Part shown: positions 1 to 9,955 of the stretch, one piece after another
How the letters are laid out: each line of letters opens with the position of its first letter
Position numbering within the stretch: position 1 is the stretch's first letter
Assembly: GCA_964242215.1 (NCBI GenBank)
Contig: CAXTCJ010000007.1
Span: 1-64,000, forward strand
Length of the DNA stretch: 64,000 nucleotides
DNA from: LMUY01 sp964242215
Lineage (GTDB): Bacteria; Pseudomonadota; Alphaproteobacteria; Acetobacterales; Acetobacteraceae
Reading direction: 5' to 3'
The notes under the pieces: generated by a model
Databases searched by the model: none
The model's input: only the letters and a program-made list of their open reading frames with translations
Told to the model about the DNA's origin: nothing
Made by a program: the position numbers and the translations under genes

Positions 1-2
1 GG

Positions 3-1049
3 GTGATGCAGTGGACCATCCTGTGGTACTCGGCCTTCACCTTCCTCAGCGGGCTCACGCAGAGCTTCGACCAACTGCTCGTGGTGCGCAGCCTGCAGGG
101 CCTCGGTTTCGGCGGGGAATGGGCCGCCGGCGCCGTGCTGATGGGCGAGATCATTCGGCCGCAGCACCGCGGCAAAGCGGTCGGCTGCGTGCAGAGCGCG
201 TACGCGGTGGGCTGGTTCACTGCGGCGCTGGTCTCGACCGTGCTGCTGGCGGCACTTCCCGGCGAGTGGGCTTGGCGCGGCGTGTTCTTCGTGGGGTTGC
301 TGCCGGCCCTGCTGGTCGTGTTCATTCGCCGCAACATCGCCGAGCCGCCGTTGTTCGCCCGTGCCGTCCGGGCGGAGATCGCGGCAGGTGACCGCCCCGG
401 GCCCTTCGCAATCTTCGCGCCCGGCGTGCTGCATCGGACGGTGCTCGCGTCCATGCTGGCGATGGGCGTGCAGGGCAGCAGCTACGCCATCATCTTCTGG
501 CTGCCAACCTTCCTCAAAACGGTGCGGCACCTGACGGCGACCGGTGCCGGGTCCTACGTGATGGTGGTCACGCTGGGTGCGTTCTGCGGTTACATCTGCA
601 GCGCCTACTTGACCGATGCGGTCGGCCGCCGGCGGAATTTCCTGGTGTTTGCCGTTGGTTGCTGGGCGATCGATTTCGCCTACATGCTACTGCCGGTCAG
701 CAACGGGCTGATCCTCGTGCTGGGTTTTCCCTTCGGCTTCTTCACCCAAGGCATCTACGCCTCGCTCGGGCCGTATTTCACCGAGCTTTTCCCGACCCGC
801 ATCCGTGCGACGGCGCAGAGCTTCGCATACAATTTTGGACGCAGCATCGGCGCGTTGTTCGTGGCGTTCGTGGCCCTGCTGGCGGAGGTCATGCCGCTCG
901 GGCAAGCGATTGGCTTGTTCTCGCTGGCCGGGTATGCGGTGGCGTTGATAGCAACCCTGCTGCTGCCGGAAACGCGTGGCATCGCACTGGAAGACGCGGG
1001 CAGTCTGGACACCGCTCCGCCGCTCGCAACGCGTGAGGTAAGGCTGTAA
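3..1049 (+). CDS. MFS transporter, 5'-truncated by window edge
   Basis: This is the C-terminal 348 residues of a major facilitator superfamily permease of the inner membrane. The reading frame is open from the first base, so the true start lies outside the window. The visible part opens in an early transmembrane helix and includes the motif GLGFGGEWAAGAVLMGE, typical of the metabolite:proton symporter branch (sialate, aromatic acid or sugar carriers), followed by about nine hydrophobic segments. A full member has about 420-450 residues, so roughly two or three helices are missing. The substrate cannot be read from the sequence. The next gene is a dehydrogenase on the same strand, 271 bp downstream. 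Confidence 0.85.
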   Translation: MMQWTILWYSAFTFLSGLTQSFDQLLVVRSLQGLGFGGEWAAGAVLMGEIIRPQHRGKAVGCVQSAYAVGWFTAALVSTVLLAALPGEWAWRGVFFVGLLPALLVVFIRRNIAEPPLFARAVRAEIAAGDRPGPFAIFAPGVLHRTVLASMLAMGVQGSSYAIIFWLPTFLKTVRHLTATGAGSYVMVVTLGAFCGYICSAYLTDAVGRRRNFLVFAVGCWAIDFAYMLLPVSNGLILVLGFPFGFFTQGIYASLGPYFTELFPTRIRATAQSFAYNFGRSIGALFVAFVALLAEVMPLGQAIGLFSLAGYAVALIATLLLPETRGIALEDAGSLDTAPPLATREVRL

Positions 1050-1320
1050 ACCTCTCCCGCCTGCACCGGCGCGAGGCCGCTCGCCTGATGAGGCCTTGGC
1101 CCTCCGCCGACGACGTCTCGATCGCGCCATGTCATAGTGTTTACCGCTCGGGCCCGGTCGCCGCAGTCGGAACCGCTGGCCGGCTGGAACGACGGCGCAC
1201 GCGGCCCGTTGTTCACGGGATACTGATCGAACCGCGGTCAGTCCTGTCCCAGGCCCGGCCTCGCTGCCACATCCTACGCTTGCAAAGGCGGCGTCGGGCC
1301 GCATCCACGGAGCGCCCATT

Positions 1321-2202
1321 ATGACCGATGCCCCACCGAACTCCACCGAGCCAACCGCACCCGCCCTGCCGGATGCGAGCCGGCTGCCGCATGCTCCCTA
1401 TCACCAGGTCCTGACCGGCCAGCCCGCGATCGTGACTGGCGCCAACTCCGGCATTGGCGCGGCGGTTGCTTTGGGTCTGGCCCAAGCCGGCGCCGATGTG
1501 GCGATCAACTACGTCACCCATCCCGAGGCAGCCGAGGAGATCGCCCACAAGATCGAGGGCATGGGACGCAAGGCGATTACCTTGAAGGCCGATGTGAGCA
1601 AGGAGGACGAGGTCGAGGCGATGTACGCGGCCGCCATCGCCCAGTTCGGCACGCTGCACATCTCGGTCAGCAATGCCGGGCTGCAGAAGGACTGCTCGTT
1701 CCCCGAGATGACGCTGCAGGACTGGGAGACGGTGATCGGCATCAACCTGACCGGCCAGTTCCTGTGCACCCGGGCGGCAGCGAAGGAGTTCAAGAAGCGC
1801 GGCGTGGTGGCATCGGTGTCGCAGGCGGCGGGTAAGCTGATCTGTATGAGCTCGGTGCACCAGCAGATCCCCTGGGCCGGCCACGTCAACTACGCGTCGT
1901 CCAAGGGCGGCATCATGATGATGATGCAGAGCATCGCGCAGGAATTGGCGCCGCACTTCATCCGGGTGAACAGCATTGCACCGGGCGCGATCCGCACCCC
2001 GATCAACACCGCGGCGTGGAATACCGATAAGGCCTACGCCGACCTGATGACGCTGGTGCCGTACAAGCGCATCGGCGAGCCGGACGATATCGCGCAGGCC
2101 GCGGTGTGGCTTGCTTCGGATGCCTCCGACTACGTCACCGGAACGACGTTGTTCGTGGACGGTGGCATGACACTCTATCCGGGCTTCGCCACGGGCGGCT
2201 GA
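1321..2202 (+). CDS. SDR-family oxidoreductase, glucose 1-dehydrogenase-like
   Basis: A 293-residue classical short-chain dehydrogenase, cytoplasmic and NAD(P)-dependent. The Rossmann glycine motif TGANSGIG lies at residues 39-46, the NAG motif follows about 80 residues later, and the catalytic Ser and the YxxxK pair (YASSKGG) are present. The C-terminal GTTLFVDGGMTLYPGF segment is typical of the glucose/ribitol dehydrogenase branch. The N-terminus has about 30 extra residues before the fold begins. The ATG at 1321 has only a weak ribosome site. It follows the MFS gene, so the two may handle the same sugar or polyol; that is inference from position only. Confidence 0.85.
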   Translation: MTDAPPNSTEPTAPALPDASRLPHAPYHQVLTGQPAIVTGANSGIGAAVALGLAQAGADVAINYVTHPEAAEEIAHKIEGMGRKAITLKADVSKEDEVEAMYAAAIAQFGTLHISVSNAGLQKDCSFPEMTLQDWETVIGINLTGQFLCTRAAAKEFKKRGVVASVSQAAGKLICMSSVHQQIPWAGHVNYASSKGGIMMMMQSIAQELAPHFIRVNSIAPGAIRTPINTAAWNTDKAYADLMTLVPYKRIGEPDDIAQAAVWLASDASDYVTGTTLFVDGGMTLYPGFATGG

Positions 2203-2217
2203 CCCGAGGCGATAGCG

Positions 2218-2247
2218 TCGGGCCAGTCTTTATCGGGGCTGGCCCGA
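2218..2247 (+). terminator. Hairpin after the SDR gene
   Basis: A perfect 9-bp stem (TCGGGCCAG at 2218-2226 with CTGGCCCGA at 2239-2247) and a 12-nt loop lie 16 nt after the SDR stop codon. There is no clear T-run behind it, so it may be a transcript-end or mRNA-stabilising hairpin rather than a full intrinsic terminator. Confidence 0.45.
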
Positions 2248-2349
2248 TGACCTATGCGGTGATTGCCGACGACAGCGGGCGCTCCTGATCCAGGCAGTGC
2301 CGGACAATTGAGGCTTTATACCAACAGCCTCAAGCATTGAAGCTTATCT

Positions 2350-2447
2350 CACCTTGTAGGATGCAATGCGCTTTGGCATTGCACCAGACCAACGCGCCGA
2401 TCATCGCGACGTGAAGGTGCAATCCTCCAAGCGGATTGCACCCTACG
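2350..2447 (+). repeat. 98-bp dispersed double-hairpin repeat, copy 1
   Basis: This 98-bp unit recurs in inverted orientation at 32430-32527 with only two mismatches. Each copy contains two hairpins: GATGCAATGC/GCATTGCAtC arms (2361-2386, one mismatch in this copy) and perfect GGTGCAATCC/GGATTGCACC arms (2417-2443), separated by about 30 bp. Two palindromes in a fixed unit resemble REP-pair (BIME/REPIN) or small MITE elements. It is the only recognisable content of the gap between the SDR gene and the giant gene at 2735; the rest of 2203-2734 shows nothing I can name. Confidence 0.85.
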
Positions 2448-2734
2448 CCGGTGAGTTTACGTCTTCGGCGGCTGGTTACCTTCATCTGTAAGGCGGCGGG
2501 AAAGGTCCTACGACCATTGTTTCCGGTCCTAAGCCGTTCCGTTCAATCATCAAATATGGAACCTTGGACTCGATTTGATCGAGGGCCGGACGAATGAGCA
2601 GCCAGCTGGTTTCTGTTGTTGAATTCAAGACGACGCTCAACGCTGCAACTGAGGCGAGTAGAACAGGCCGAGCCACCTAGCTTAGGCCCTACCTAATGTC
2701 GTCGCGTTCCACAGCATCGGAAATATACGCCATG

Positions 2735-5700
2735 GCTCAATCCAACTGGACGAACACGGGTGCCGCGGATTGGTCCGACGGGACGAACTGGAGCACCGGC
2801 GCGGAACCGATGCAGGGCGACGACGTCACGGTCGGCCAGGGAGAGGCCGATATCACGACGGCCGTTCCCGCCGTCGACAGTGTCTCGATCGGCGCCCAGG
2901 GAACGGTGTCGCTGCAGGGCCAAACCGCACCGGCCCGGCTCGAGATCGCGTCTGTGGCCGGCTTCGGCACTTCGGGCACGCTCGACGGAACGCTCGTGCT
3001 CGCGGGTGACGCCGTGGTGTCGTTCGACGGCGACGGTCAGCTCACGACCATCGACCAGGGCGCATCCCTGGTGCTGAACGGCGCAAAGGCCTTCGTCGCC
3101 GATAGCACCGATTTGGCCAGCAACAGCGCCCTGACCGGGTTGGCCGCCAATGCCGGCACCCTGACCGTGACAAGCGGCGCCTTGGTGACGGTAACCGGGA
3201 ATTTCGACAATACCGGCGCGCTCAACCTGTACGGCGGGTATCAGTCCAGTGCCACGGGCCTCGTGGTCGGCGGGACGCTCAGCAATGCCGGCGACATCGA
3301 GGTGGACGACGACTTCAACGCGCCACGAGTCCATACGCTCGAGGCCGCCAGCTTGGACAACGGCGCCAACAGCTTCCTCAACGTTTATGACTTCAACACT
3401 GGCGTGCCGGACGTCCTGATCACCGGCGCTTCGGTCAACGACGGCCAGATCGGGGCCGAGGGCGCCAGCGTCGTCCTGTCGGGGGCGGTGACGGGCTCCG
3501 GACTCATCGCGATCGGCAGCGACGGACGGCTCGAGCTTGGCGCGGGTACCACTAATACGCTCGATTTCCAGGGAGATGGCACCGACACCGTCGTGCTCGA
3601 CGACCCGGCGGCTGCGACGGGCCCCCTCCTGGAACTCGCGGCCGGCGACACGATCGACCTCGTCGGGTTCGCTGCAAGCGATGCCGTGATCGATCCGAGC
3701 CGTTCGACACTGACCGTCGATCAGGCGAATGGGCCGGCGCTCACATTCAGCCTCGAGCAGATCCAGGACAACACCACCTTCACCACCCAGTCCGACGATA
3801 ACGGCGGCACCGACCTGGTGCTGATGGCAGGGCAGCCGCCGAGCATCACGGCGCCGGCCTCCGAAACCCTCGTCGAGGGCACGAGCACTACGCTGTCAGG
3901 TATAAGCGTCGCCGACACCGATCCAAATGCCGGAACGATCACTGTCATCGTCGCGTCGGAGAACGAGGGTGGCATCACGGCTTCGACCGCCGGTGCCGGG
4001 TCGGTGTTCGTCGACAATGCGCAGACGGTGGAACTCACCGGCTCGCTCAGCGACGTCAACGCAGAGTTGGCAACGATCGTCTACACGGCCCCGTTGCGCA
4101 CCACGGACGCGGCGTCCTCGCCCGATACGATCGCGGTCACGATGTCCGACTCGGATAACGGCGGGGCCTCCGCGTCAATCCCAGTGACGGTCGATGTCGG
4201 CCCCGTGGTGGTAACCGCGCCCGCCTCGGCGGAGACGGCGCAGGATGTCCCGGCGCTGATCGGCGGCATCAGCCTGGCGGATGCCGCGACATCCACCGGG
4301 TCGTTCACGGTCACCGTCGCGAGCGTTGGCGGCACGGTTGCGATCGGTGACACGACCGATGCCGTGGTGGGCGACAATGACAGCGGTCAGGTTACGCTCA
4401 CGGGCTCGCTCGATGCGATCGATGCGGCGCTCGGCACCGTCAGCTTCGATGCGGCCGAGCCGGCGGGCGACCAGGGCACCGCCTCCATCAGCGTGCAGGC
4501 GACCGACCCGCTCGGCAACCAGGACCAGCAACTGGTCGCGGTGACGGTGGACGTGGCGCCATACGACCACTTCCAGGATGCGAACGTTCAGTTCGTGAAT
4601 GACTTGGCCGACGACAACGCCGGCGCCGCGCAGCTGCAACAGGATGCTTTCGCGGTCGAGGCGCAGGCGATCTCGGGCGCAATCGGTACGTTCGCCGGCA
4701 TATCGGCCCAGATTGCCTTCGACAACACGGCGGGCGTGTTGCCGAACCTTGTCCAGGCCGCGCCGGGAACGGACGGCGCGGACGCCGAGGCGTATGCCGT
4801 CTACGACACGTTGCTGCAGGGTGCGGTTGGGACGCTGGGGACGGGTGGGGCGGTTCCGTCGAGCTACGCGCTGTTCTCCATCCTCAATCAGGTCACGGAT
4901 GACGGCGCGTCCCAGAACGGCAGCATCGACCTGGACGATGGCTTGCTGAAGCTGGACATCCAGACCTACTACCAGGACCTATCGGGCACCAGTTCCGTCG
5001 ACCCATCGTATCAAGACGCCTCCCAGGCGAGTCTGCAGGATGCGGAGACCTTCGTCAGCGACGCCACTGCGATCGCCGGGCCGGCGCAACTACTCGCCGA
5101 TGCAACGACGTTGTATGACGGTATGATCACGGCCGGGCTCAGCCCCGTCGGGTCGGCCGATACACTGACCGCGGTTCAGGCCTCGCTCGGCGCGCTCGCT
5201 GCCGATCTTGCCGCCTCGGCGGGCGAGCAACCGATCCTGAATGACATGACGGGGATCTACACCGCCCTGTTGACGGCCGCGCCGGCGCCCCAGGTCGTGA
5301 CCGTCGATGCCACCGCCTCCAATACGGCGGCGCTCCAGATGCTCGATACCGACGTCACGGGCGCCGAAGCGTTCGGGACGGTCGCGGGCAGCGGCAACGT
5401 GCAGGCGATCCTGACGGAGGATGTGGGGCTCTACGGGACGGCGCTGACCTCCGTCGCAAGCCCGGGCGCGTCGCTGCCAAACACCAACGTCGTGCTCGGC
5501 ACCTACAACACGATCGTGCAGCAATACCAGACCGGGGCTGGCACATCGGCCATGCTCAGCACCGCTAACGGGTTGGCCACGTCCATTCTAGGTTCGCCGG
5601 GCAGCGCGGCCTGGCAGGCGTTCGCCACGCTGGCTGCCGCGGTCCCGGCACCGCCATCGGGCAGCGACGACGTCGCCGATCTGAACTACGCGCTCCAATT

Positions 5701-8700
5701 GTTCAATGCCATGGTGGAGGCCGCCGCGAGCGTTTCCACGTCGGCCAACAACGCCATCACGCAAGCCTTGACCTCGCTCAATACCGATTTGTCGTCTGGG
5801 TCCGGCAGCGGCTCGCAAGACCTCGAATCCTTCGTCACCGCCTTGCTTGCCGGTGGCGGAAGTGCGGGGTCCGATACCGTCGCGCCGGGCGGCGCGTCGC
5901 CGCTGGTCTCGGCGCAAGCGTTCAATGCCGACTTCAGCTTGCCTAGCACCACGAAGGAGCAAGCGCTCGACGCGCTGGAAGGGCAGATCTTCGGCGATCC
6001 AACCTCCGCCGCGACGACTGTCGGTGGTGTAGTCGCCAGCGCGTTCGTCGCGGGCGCCGCCGGGGGAACGATCGCCGCGGGTCTATCCGCGTTTGCCCTC
6101 TTAGGTTTCGCCATCGTGACGTACAAGGTCGTGGACTACCTCATCGACAATGACGTCAACGTACCCCCGGCCAACAAAGCGAAGTGGGATCAATTCAAGC
6201 AGGATCCTGCTGGCTACTTCTTCGGCGATCCGCCGGCCGGGCATGGCGGCAAGCATCATGGCCACGCCCACGGCGACGTGCACTTGGAAACCTTCACAGG
6301 GCAGGATTACGACTTCCAGGCGCAAGGCGAGTTCACGCTGGCCAAATCGACCGAGCCTGGCAACAGCTTCGACATCCAGGTGCGCCTCGAGCCGCTCTCC
6401 GCAGGGGCGTCGGTCACCTACACGACAGCGGTCGCGGCCGAGGTCGGTAGCGACCGGGTCACGTTCGATCTGCTGCATCCCGACCTGGTCTGGGTCGACG
6501 GGGCGCCGAGCACGCTCAGCACGAGCAACGCCATCCTCAACCTGGCGGGCGGCCAGGTGGTGGAGTTCTCACCGACCCTGTACCAGATCACCTGGAACAC
6601 CGGCGAAGTGCTCACGGTGGATACCAGCCAGGGCTTCATCGACACCACCGTCGCGCTCGGTGCCAATGATGGGCCGGGCTCGGTGGAGGGTTTGCTCGGC
6701 ACCAACACCAGCCAGGCGACCGACTTCACCCTGGCGGACGGCACCGTCTTGTCCGAGCCGCTGACCACCTCCGAACTGTATGGAGAATTTGCCGATAGCT
6801 GGCGGGTGACGGACCAGACGACGCTGCTCGATTACGGCACGAACCCGGATGGCTCGCAGCAGACCACGGCCAGCTTCACCGACGTGAACTTCCCCGCCGA
6901 CGTCGTGACCTTGGCGCAGCTGCCGCCGGATTTGGTGGCGCAGGCAGCGGCCTTGGCGGCGGCGGCGGGCATCACCGATCCAACCCTCGCGCAGGATGCG
7001 GAACTCGATTACCTCGCCACCGGCAACCTCGACGTCTTCACGAGCGCTGCGAATACCCAGCAGCCCGGCGCTTTCGTGACACCCGTCACGATCACGTCCA
7101 CCGACCCGGCCCCGGCGGTCAGCGTCACCGCCTCCGAGACGACCGTCACGCTCGGCGCCGGGCAGACGGCCCAAATACCATTCCTTATCTATCTCACCGC
7201 CGCGCTCACCACCGACACCACCGTCGATTACAACGTCGTCTCGACCAATCCCGGCGACCTGACGGCGGCGGATTTTGCCGGCACCCTGCCATCGGGGCAG
7301 GTGGTGATCGCGGCGGGGCAGACCTCGGCCACGGTCTCCATCACCCTGCCGGCGGACGTGTTGGGCCAGCGCCCGACAGCCGGCCTGGACATTGCGATCA
7401 GCGCGCCCGCCGGCCAGCCGATCTTCGCGCCGACCGCATCGACGACACTGGTCAATGCCGTGCCGGAGCCAGGGACGGCGCCGGTGCCGGTCCTCAGTCA
7501 ACTCTCCACTTTCGGCACCCTGAGCCAGAGCGGAACGACCTACACCCTCGCCTTGGGGGATGTCGTGCAGGGTGAGTCATTGCCGCTGCAATTCGCCGTC
7601 TCGAACGCCGCCGCCGCGCCGGCGGATAGCTTGCAGCTCTCGCTCGGTCGGCAGGGGACCGGGTTCGCGCTGACCAATTTCACCAATCCGCCCGCCATCA
7701 CCGCGGGCCAGGGCTACAACGGCCTGTATGTCGTCGGGAGCACGGCCGCGCTCGGCGCCCAGGCGGCCACGGTGACGCTGAACGACTTCGACGTGAATGC
7801 GAGCGGCTACAGCGCTCAGCTTCCATCCCTCAGCCTGCAACTCAGCGACACCGTGCTGGCCCCGGCGGCCGAGCAGGTGGACACCTCCCCGATCGACTTC
7901 GGCGACGTCCACGCCGGCAGCTCCGTGGCCCAGCCGGTGAGCATCGGCAACGCCGGCGCCCAGGGTGCCGCCGCGCTCGACGTGACGCCCGTGACGGCGG
8001 CAGGGGGTGTCACGGTCGCTGGGTCGGTGGTGGGGCTGGCAGCGGGGTCGACAGATGCCACGGACGTCCAGGTCGGCATCGCCACCACGATCGCGGGTGC
8101 CGTGAGTGGGCTCGTGACGCTGCAGGCCCAATCCGATGCCGGTGGCGGCAACACACTATCCCTGCCGGACCAGACGATCGCCCTATCCGGCACCGTCTAT
8201 CGCGAAGCGGCCGCCCAAGTGGCGGATGTGGACACCGTGGTCCATGTTGGCGATCCCGGGACGATCGCGCTGAGCGTCGCCAACACCGACCCGGCGGACG
8301 GGTTTTCCGAGACGCTGGATGCCTCCGTCACGTCAGCGACTGGTGGGATCACATCGCCCGGGGGCACGGTCAGCGTCGCGGCGGGCGCCACCCCGGCCAC
8401 CCTGTCGGTCAGCGTGCCGACCACGCAGGCCGGTATCGTCGACGGCACGGTGACGCTCGGGCTCCAGAGCGACGGATCCGGGGTCGACAGTCTGGGGGTG
8501 ACCACGCTCGCCTCCGACAACGTGGCCGTGCGGGTCGCGGTGGACAACTATGCGGTGGCCGACATCACCGAGGTCTCGGGCGGCGGAACGCTGAGCGGCA
8601 CGGGCGACAACCAGACGCTCGATCTGGGCACGATCACGACGAACTCGGCGCCTGTCACGATCGAACTCGCAGCTGACAACGCCGCGTCCGGCACGGCCGA

Positions 8701-9541
8701 TCTCCTGTCCGGGTCGTTCGACGTGGCCGGCGACAGCGTGTTCATGGCGAGCGGCTTCGGCATCTTCCAGGGCCTTGCCGCCGGCCAGTCCAGCGCGGAC
8801 GGAACGGTGACCCTGAGCACGGCCACGCCCGGCAGCTTCAGCGAGACTCTGACGCTGAACTCCACCGGATCGAACGCGAGCGGCTACAGCCAGGCCCTGC
8901 CGACGCACACGCTCACCATCACGGGCCTCGTCGAGAATCCTTGCTTCTGCAGCGGCACCCAAATCCGCACGGTGCAGGGGGACCTAGCCGTGGAGGACCT
9001 CTGCGTTGGCGACATCGTGCTCACCCACTTCGCGGGCGCGGCGCCGGTGACGTGGTTGGGGCATCGCCGGGTCAACTGCCGCCGCCATCCGGAGCCACGC
9101 AAGGTGTGGCCGATCCGGGTGGCACGCGGCGCGTTTGGTGGTGGCCTGCCGCGGTGCGAGCTTTGGCTCTCACCGGATCATGCGGTGTTCGAGGCAGGGC
9201 TTCTGGTCCCGATCCGAGCCTTGGTGAACGGCCTGAGCATCGTGCAGGAGGAGGTCGATGCCGTGACCTATTGGCACGTCGAGCTTGGTGAGCACGACGT
9301 GCTGTTTGCCGAAGGGCTGCCCTGCGAGAGCTACCTGGACGTCGGCAACCGCGGCGCGTTCGCCAATGGAGGCACGGTGGTGCAGCATTGCCCGGACTTC
9401 GCTGTTCGCGCCTGGGAGGCCAATGCGTGTGCCGAGCGGGTCGAAGACGGGTACTTACTTGAGCTCATTTACCAGCGGCTTGCGTCGCTGGCGGGGGCGA
9501 ATGGCCCAGCCGGTGCGAGTTCTGTGTTGTTGTTGGGCTGA
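2735..9541 (+). CDS. Giant multidomain surface/secreted protein with vWD-like and C-terminal Hint domains
   Basis: A 2268-residue acidic, Ala/Thr/Gly-rich protein. Visible order: a Trp-rich N-terminal adhesin-type segment (WTNTG..W..G.NWSTG); two cadherin-like repeats (about 367-608); a helical Ala-rich region (about 609-1095); a hydrophobic Gly/Ala stretch (about 1098-1136); a His-rich linker and von Willebrand D-like domain (about 1170-1375, GDVHLETFTGQDYDFQ to SWRVT); a Calx-beta-like segment (about 1452-1572); anchor-D-like repeats (about 1585-2065); and a Hint_2-type domain from Cys2070 (CFCSGTQI, LSPDHAVF, FAEGLPCESYLD). No N-terminal signal peptide is seen, so type I-like secretion is possible. 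I prefer ATG 2735 over the in-frame ATG at 2696; neither has a strong ribosome site. Partners are unknown. Confidence 0.85.
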   Translation, partial: AQSNWTNTGAADWSDGTNWSTGAEPMQGDDVTVGQGEADITTAVPAVDSVSIGAQGTVSLQGQTAPARLEIASVAGFGTSGTLDGTLVLAGDAVVSFDGDGQLTTIDQGASLVLNGAKAFVADSTDLASNSALTGLAANAGTLTVTSGALVTVTGNFDNTGALNLYGGYQSSATGLVVGGTLSNAGDIEVDDDFNAPRVHTLEAASLDNGANSFLNVYDFNTGVPDVLITGASVNDGQIGAEGASVVLSGAVTGSGLIAIGSDGRLELGAGTTNTLDFQGDGTDTVVLDDPAAATGPLLELAAGDTIDLVGFAASDAVIDPSRSTLTVDQANGPALTFSLEQIQDNTTFTTQSDDNGGTDLVLMAGQPPSITAPASETLVEGTSTTLSGISVADTDPNAGTITVIVASENEGGITASTAGAGSVFVDNAQTVELTGSLSDVNAELATIVYTAPLRTTDAASSPDTIAVTMSDSDNGGASASIPVTVDVGPVVVTAPASAETAQDVPALIGGISLADAATSTGSFTVTVASVGGTVAIGDTTDAVVGDNDSGQVTLTGSLDAIDAALGTVSFDAAEPAGDQGTASISVQATDPLGNQDQQLVAVTVDVAPYDHFQDANVQFVNDLADDNAGAAQLQQDAFAVEAQAISGAIGTFAGISAQIAFDNTAGVLPNLVQAAPGTDGADAEAYAVYDTLLQGAVGTLGTGGAVPSSYALFSILNQVTDDGASQNGSIDLDDGLLKLDIQTYYQDLSGTSSVDPSYQDASQASLQDAETFVSDATAIAGPAQLLADATTLYDGMITAGLSPVGSADTLTAVQASLGALAADLAASAGEQPILNDMTGIYTALLTAAPAPQVVTVDATASNTAALQMLDTDVTGAEAFGTVAGSGNVQAILTEDVGLYGTALTSVASPGASLPNTNVVLGTYNTIVQQYQTGAGTSAMLSTANGLATSILGSPGSAAWQAFATLAAAVPAPPSGSDDVADLNYALQLFNAMVEAAASVSTSANNAITQALTSLNTDLSSGSGSGSQDLESFVTALLAGGGSAGSDTVAPGGASPLVSAQAFNADFSLPSTTKEQALDALEGQIFGDPTSAATTVGGVVASAFVAGAAGGTIAAGLSAFALLGFAIVTYKVVDYLIDNDVNVPPANKAKWDQFKQDPAGYFFGDPPAGHGGKHHGHAHGDVHLETFTGQDYDFQAQGEFTLAKSTEPGNSFDIQVRLEPLSAGASVTYTTAVAAEVGSDRVTFDLLHPDLVWVDGAPSTLSTSNAILNLAGGQVVEFSPTLYQITWNTGEVLTVDTSQGFIDTTVALGANDGPGSVEGLLGTNTSQATDFTLADGTVLSEPLTTSELYGEFADSWRVTDQTTLLDYGTNPDGSQQTTASFTDVNFPADVVTLAQLPPDLVAQAAALAAAAGITDPTLAQDAELDYLATGNLDVFTSAANTQQPGAFVTPVTITSTDPAPAVSVTASETTVTLGAGQTAQIPFLIYLTAALTTDTTVDYNVVSTNPGDLTAADFAGTLPSGQVVIAAGQTSATVSITLPADVLGQRPTAGLDIAISAPAGQPIFAPTASTTLVNAVPEPGTAPVPVLSQLSTFGTLSQSGTTYTLALGDVVQGESLPLQFAVSNAAAAPADSLQLSLGRQGTGFALTNFTNPPAITAGQGYNGLYVVGSTAALGAQAATVTLNDFDVNASGYSAQLPSLSLQLSDTVLAPAAEQVDTSPIDFGDVHAGSSVAQPVSIGNAGAQGAAALDVTPVTAAGGVTVAGSVVGLAAGSTDATDVQVGIATTIAGAVSGLVTLQAQSDAGGGNTLSLPDQTIALSGTVYREAAAQVADVDTVVHVGDPGTIALSVANTDPADGFSETLDASVTSATGGITSPGGTVSVAAGATPATLSVSVPTTQAGIVDGTVTLGLQSDGSGVDSLGVTTLASDNVAVRVAVDNYAVADITEVSGGGTLSGTGDNQTLDLGTITTNSAPVTIELAADNAASGTADLLSGSFDVAGDSVFMASGFGIFQGLAAGQSSADGTVTLSTATPGSFSETLTLNSTGSNASGYSQALPTHTLTITGLVENPCFCSGTQIRTVQGDLAVEDLCVGDIVLTHFAGAAPVTWLGHRRVNCRRHPEPRKVWPIRVARGAFGGGLPRCELWLSPDHAVFEAGLLVPIRALVNGLSIVQEEVDAVTYWHVELGEHDVLFAEGLPCESYLDVGNRGAFANGGTVVQHCPDFAVRAWEANACAERVEDGYLLELIYQRLASLAGANGPAGASSVLLLG

Positions 9542-9599
9542 TCGCCGTCATGCCCGCTTGTGTCCGGCTCGTGCTGTTACCGCAGGCGAAGTAAAGACG

Positions 9600-9791
9600 C
9601 CGTCATGCCAGGCCTTGAGCCTGGTATCCACGGGGTTGGGCGGGTGACGTCGGTCGACTGTTTGCACCGTCTCGGGCAACACCGCCGGGCCGATGTCTGC
9701 GGACCGCCGTGGATACCAGGGTCAACCCTCCGCAGCCATTCCGCTTGGGGCGCAAGCGGAACCTTGAGGCTGCTCCGCCCTAGCATGACGG
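9600..9791 (+). repeat. Palindromic GTCATGCC-type intergenic repeat, copy A
   Basis: A 192-bp element bounded by perfect 9-bp inverted repeats (CCGTCATGC at 9600-9608, GCATGACGG at 9783-9791). The left half contains GCCAGGCCTTGAGCCTGG followed by TATCCACGG. The right half contains the complement CCGTGGATACCAGG. A related element lies at 62703-62822, and 23 bp are identical between the left end here and the right end there. A further CCGTCATGC lies at 9545-9553. Short reading frames inside (MPGLEPGIHG-like peptides) are by-products of the repeat. It fills most of the 414-bp gap 9542-9955. Confidence 0.75.
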
Positions 9792-9955
9792 TAAGACTGA
9801 TCCAATTCGGTTTCGGGCGAACCGAGCAGTAGTGGGCTCACCCGGGCTCCCCACTAGGCGAATGATCTGGGCGGCTCGCGACAGCGTCGGTACGATCGTG
9901 CAATTGCCCGACGACACAGTGCGGCTATGGTTGGCGCGCATGGAGGGCAAGTAGC

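Noticed and set aside
2482..2676. A 64-codon minus-strand frame upstream of the giant gene
   Set aside because: No ribosome site, no family likeness and no neighbour on that strand; it could be a decayed relic but nothing supports a gene.
9560..9832. Short frames with MPGLEPGIHG-like peptides
   Set aside because: These peptides come from the palindromic repeat itself and recur at its other copy near 62706; they are not genes.
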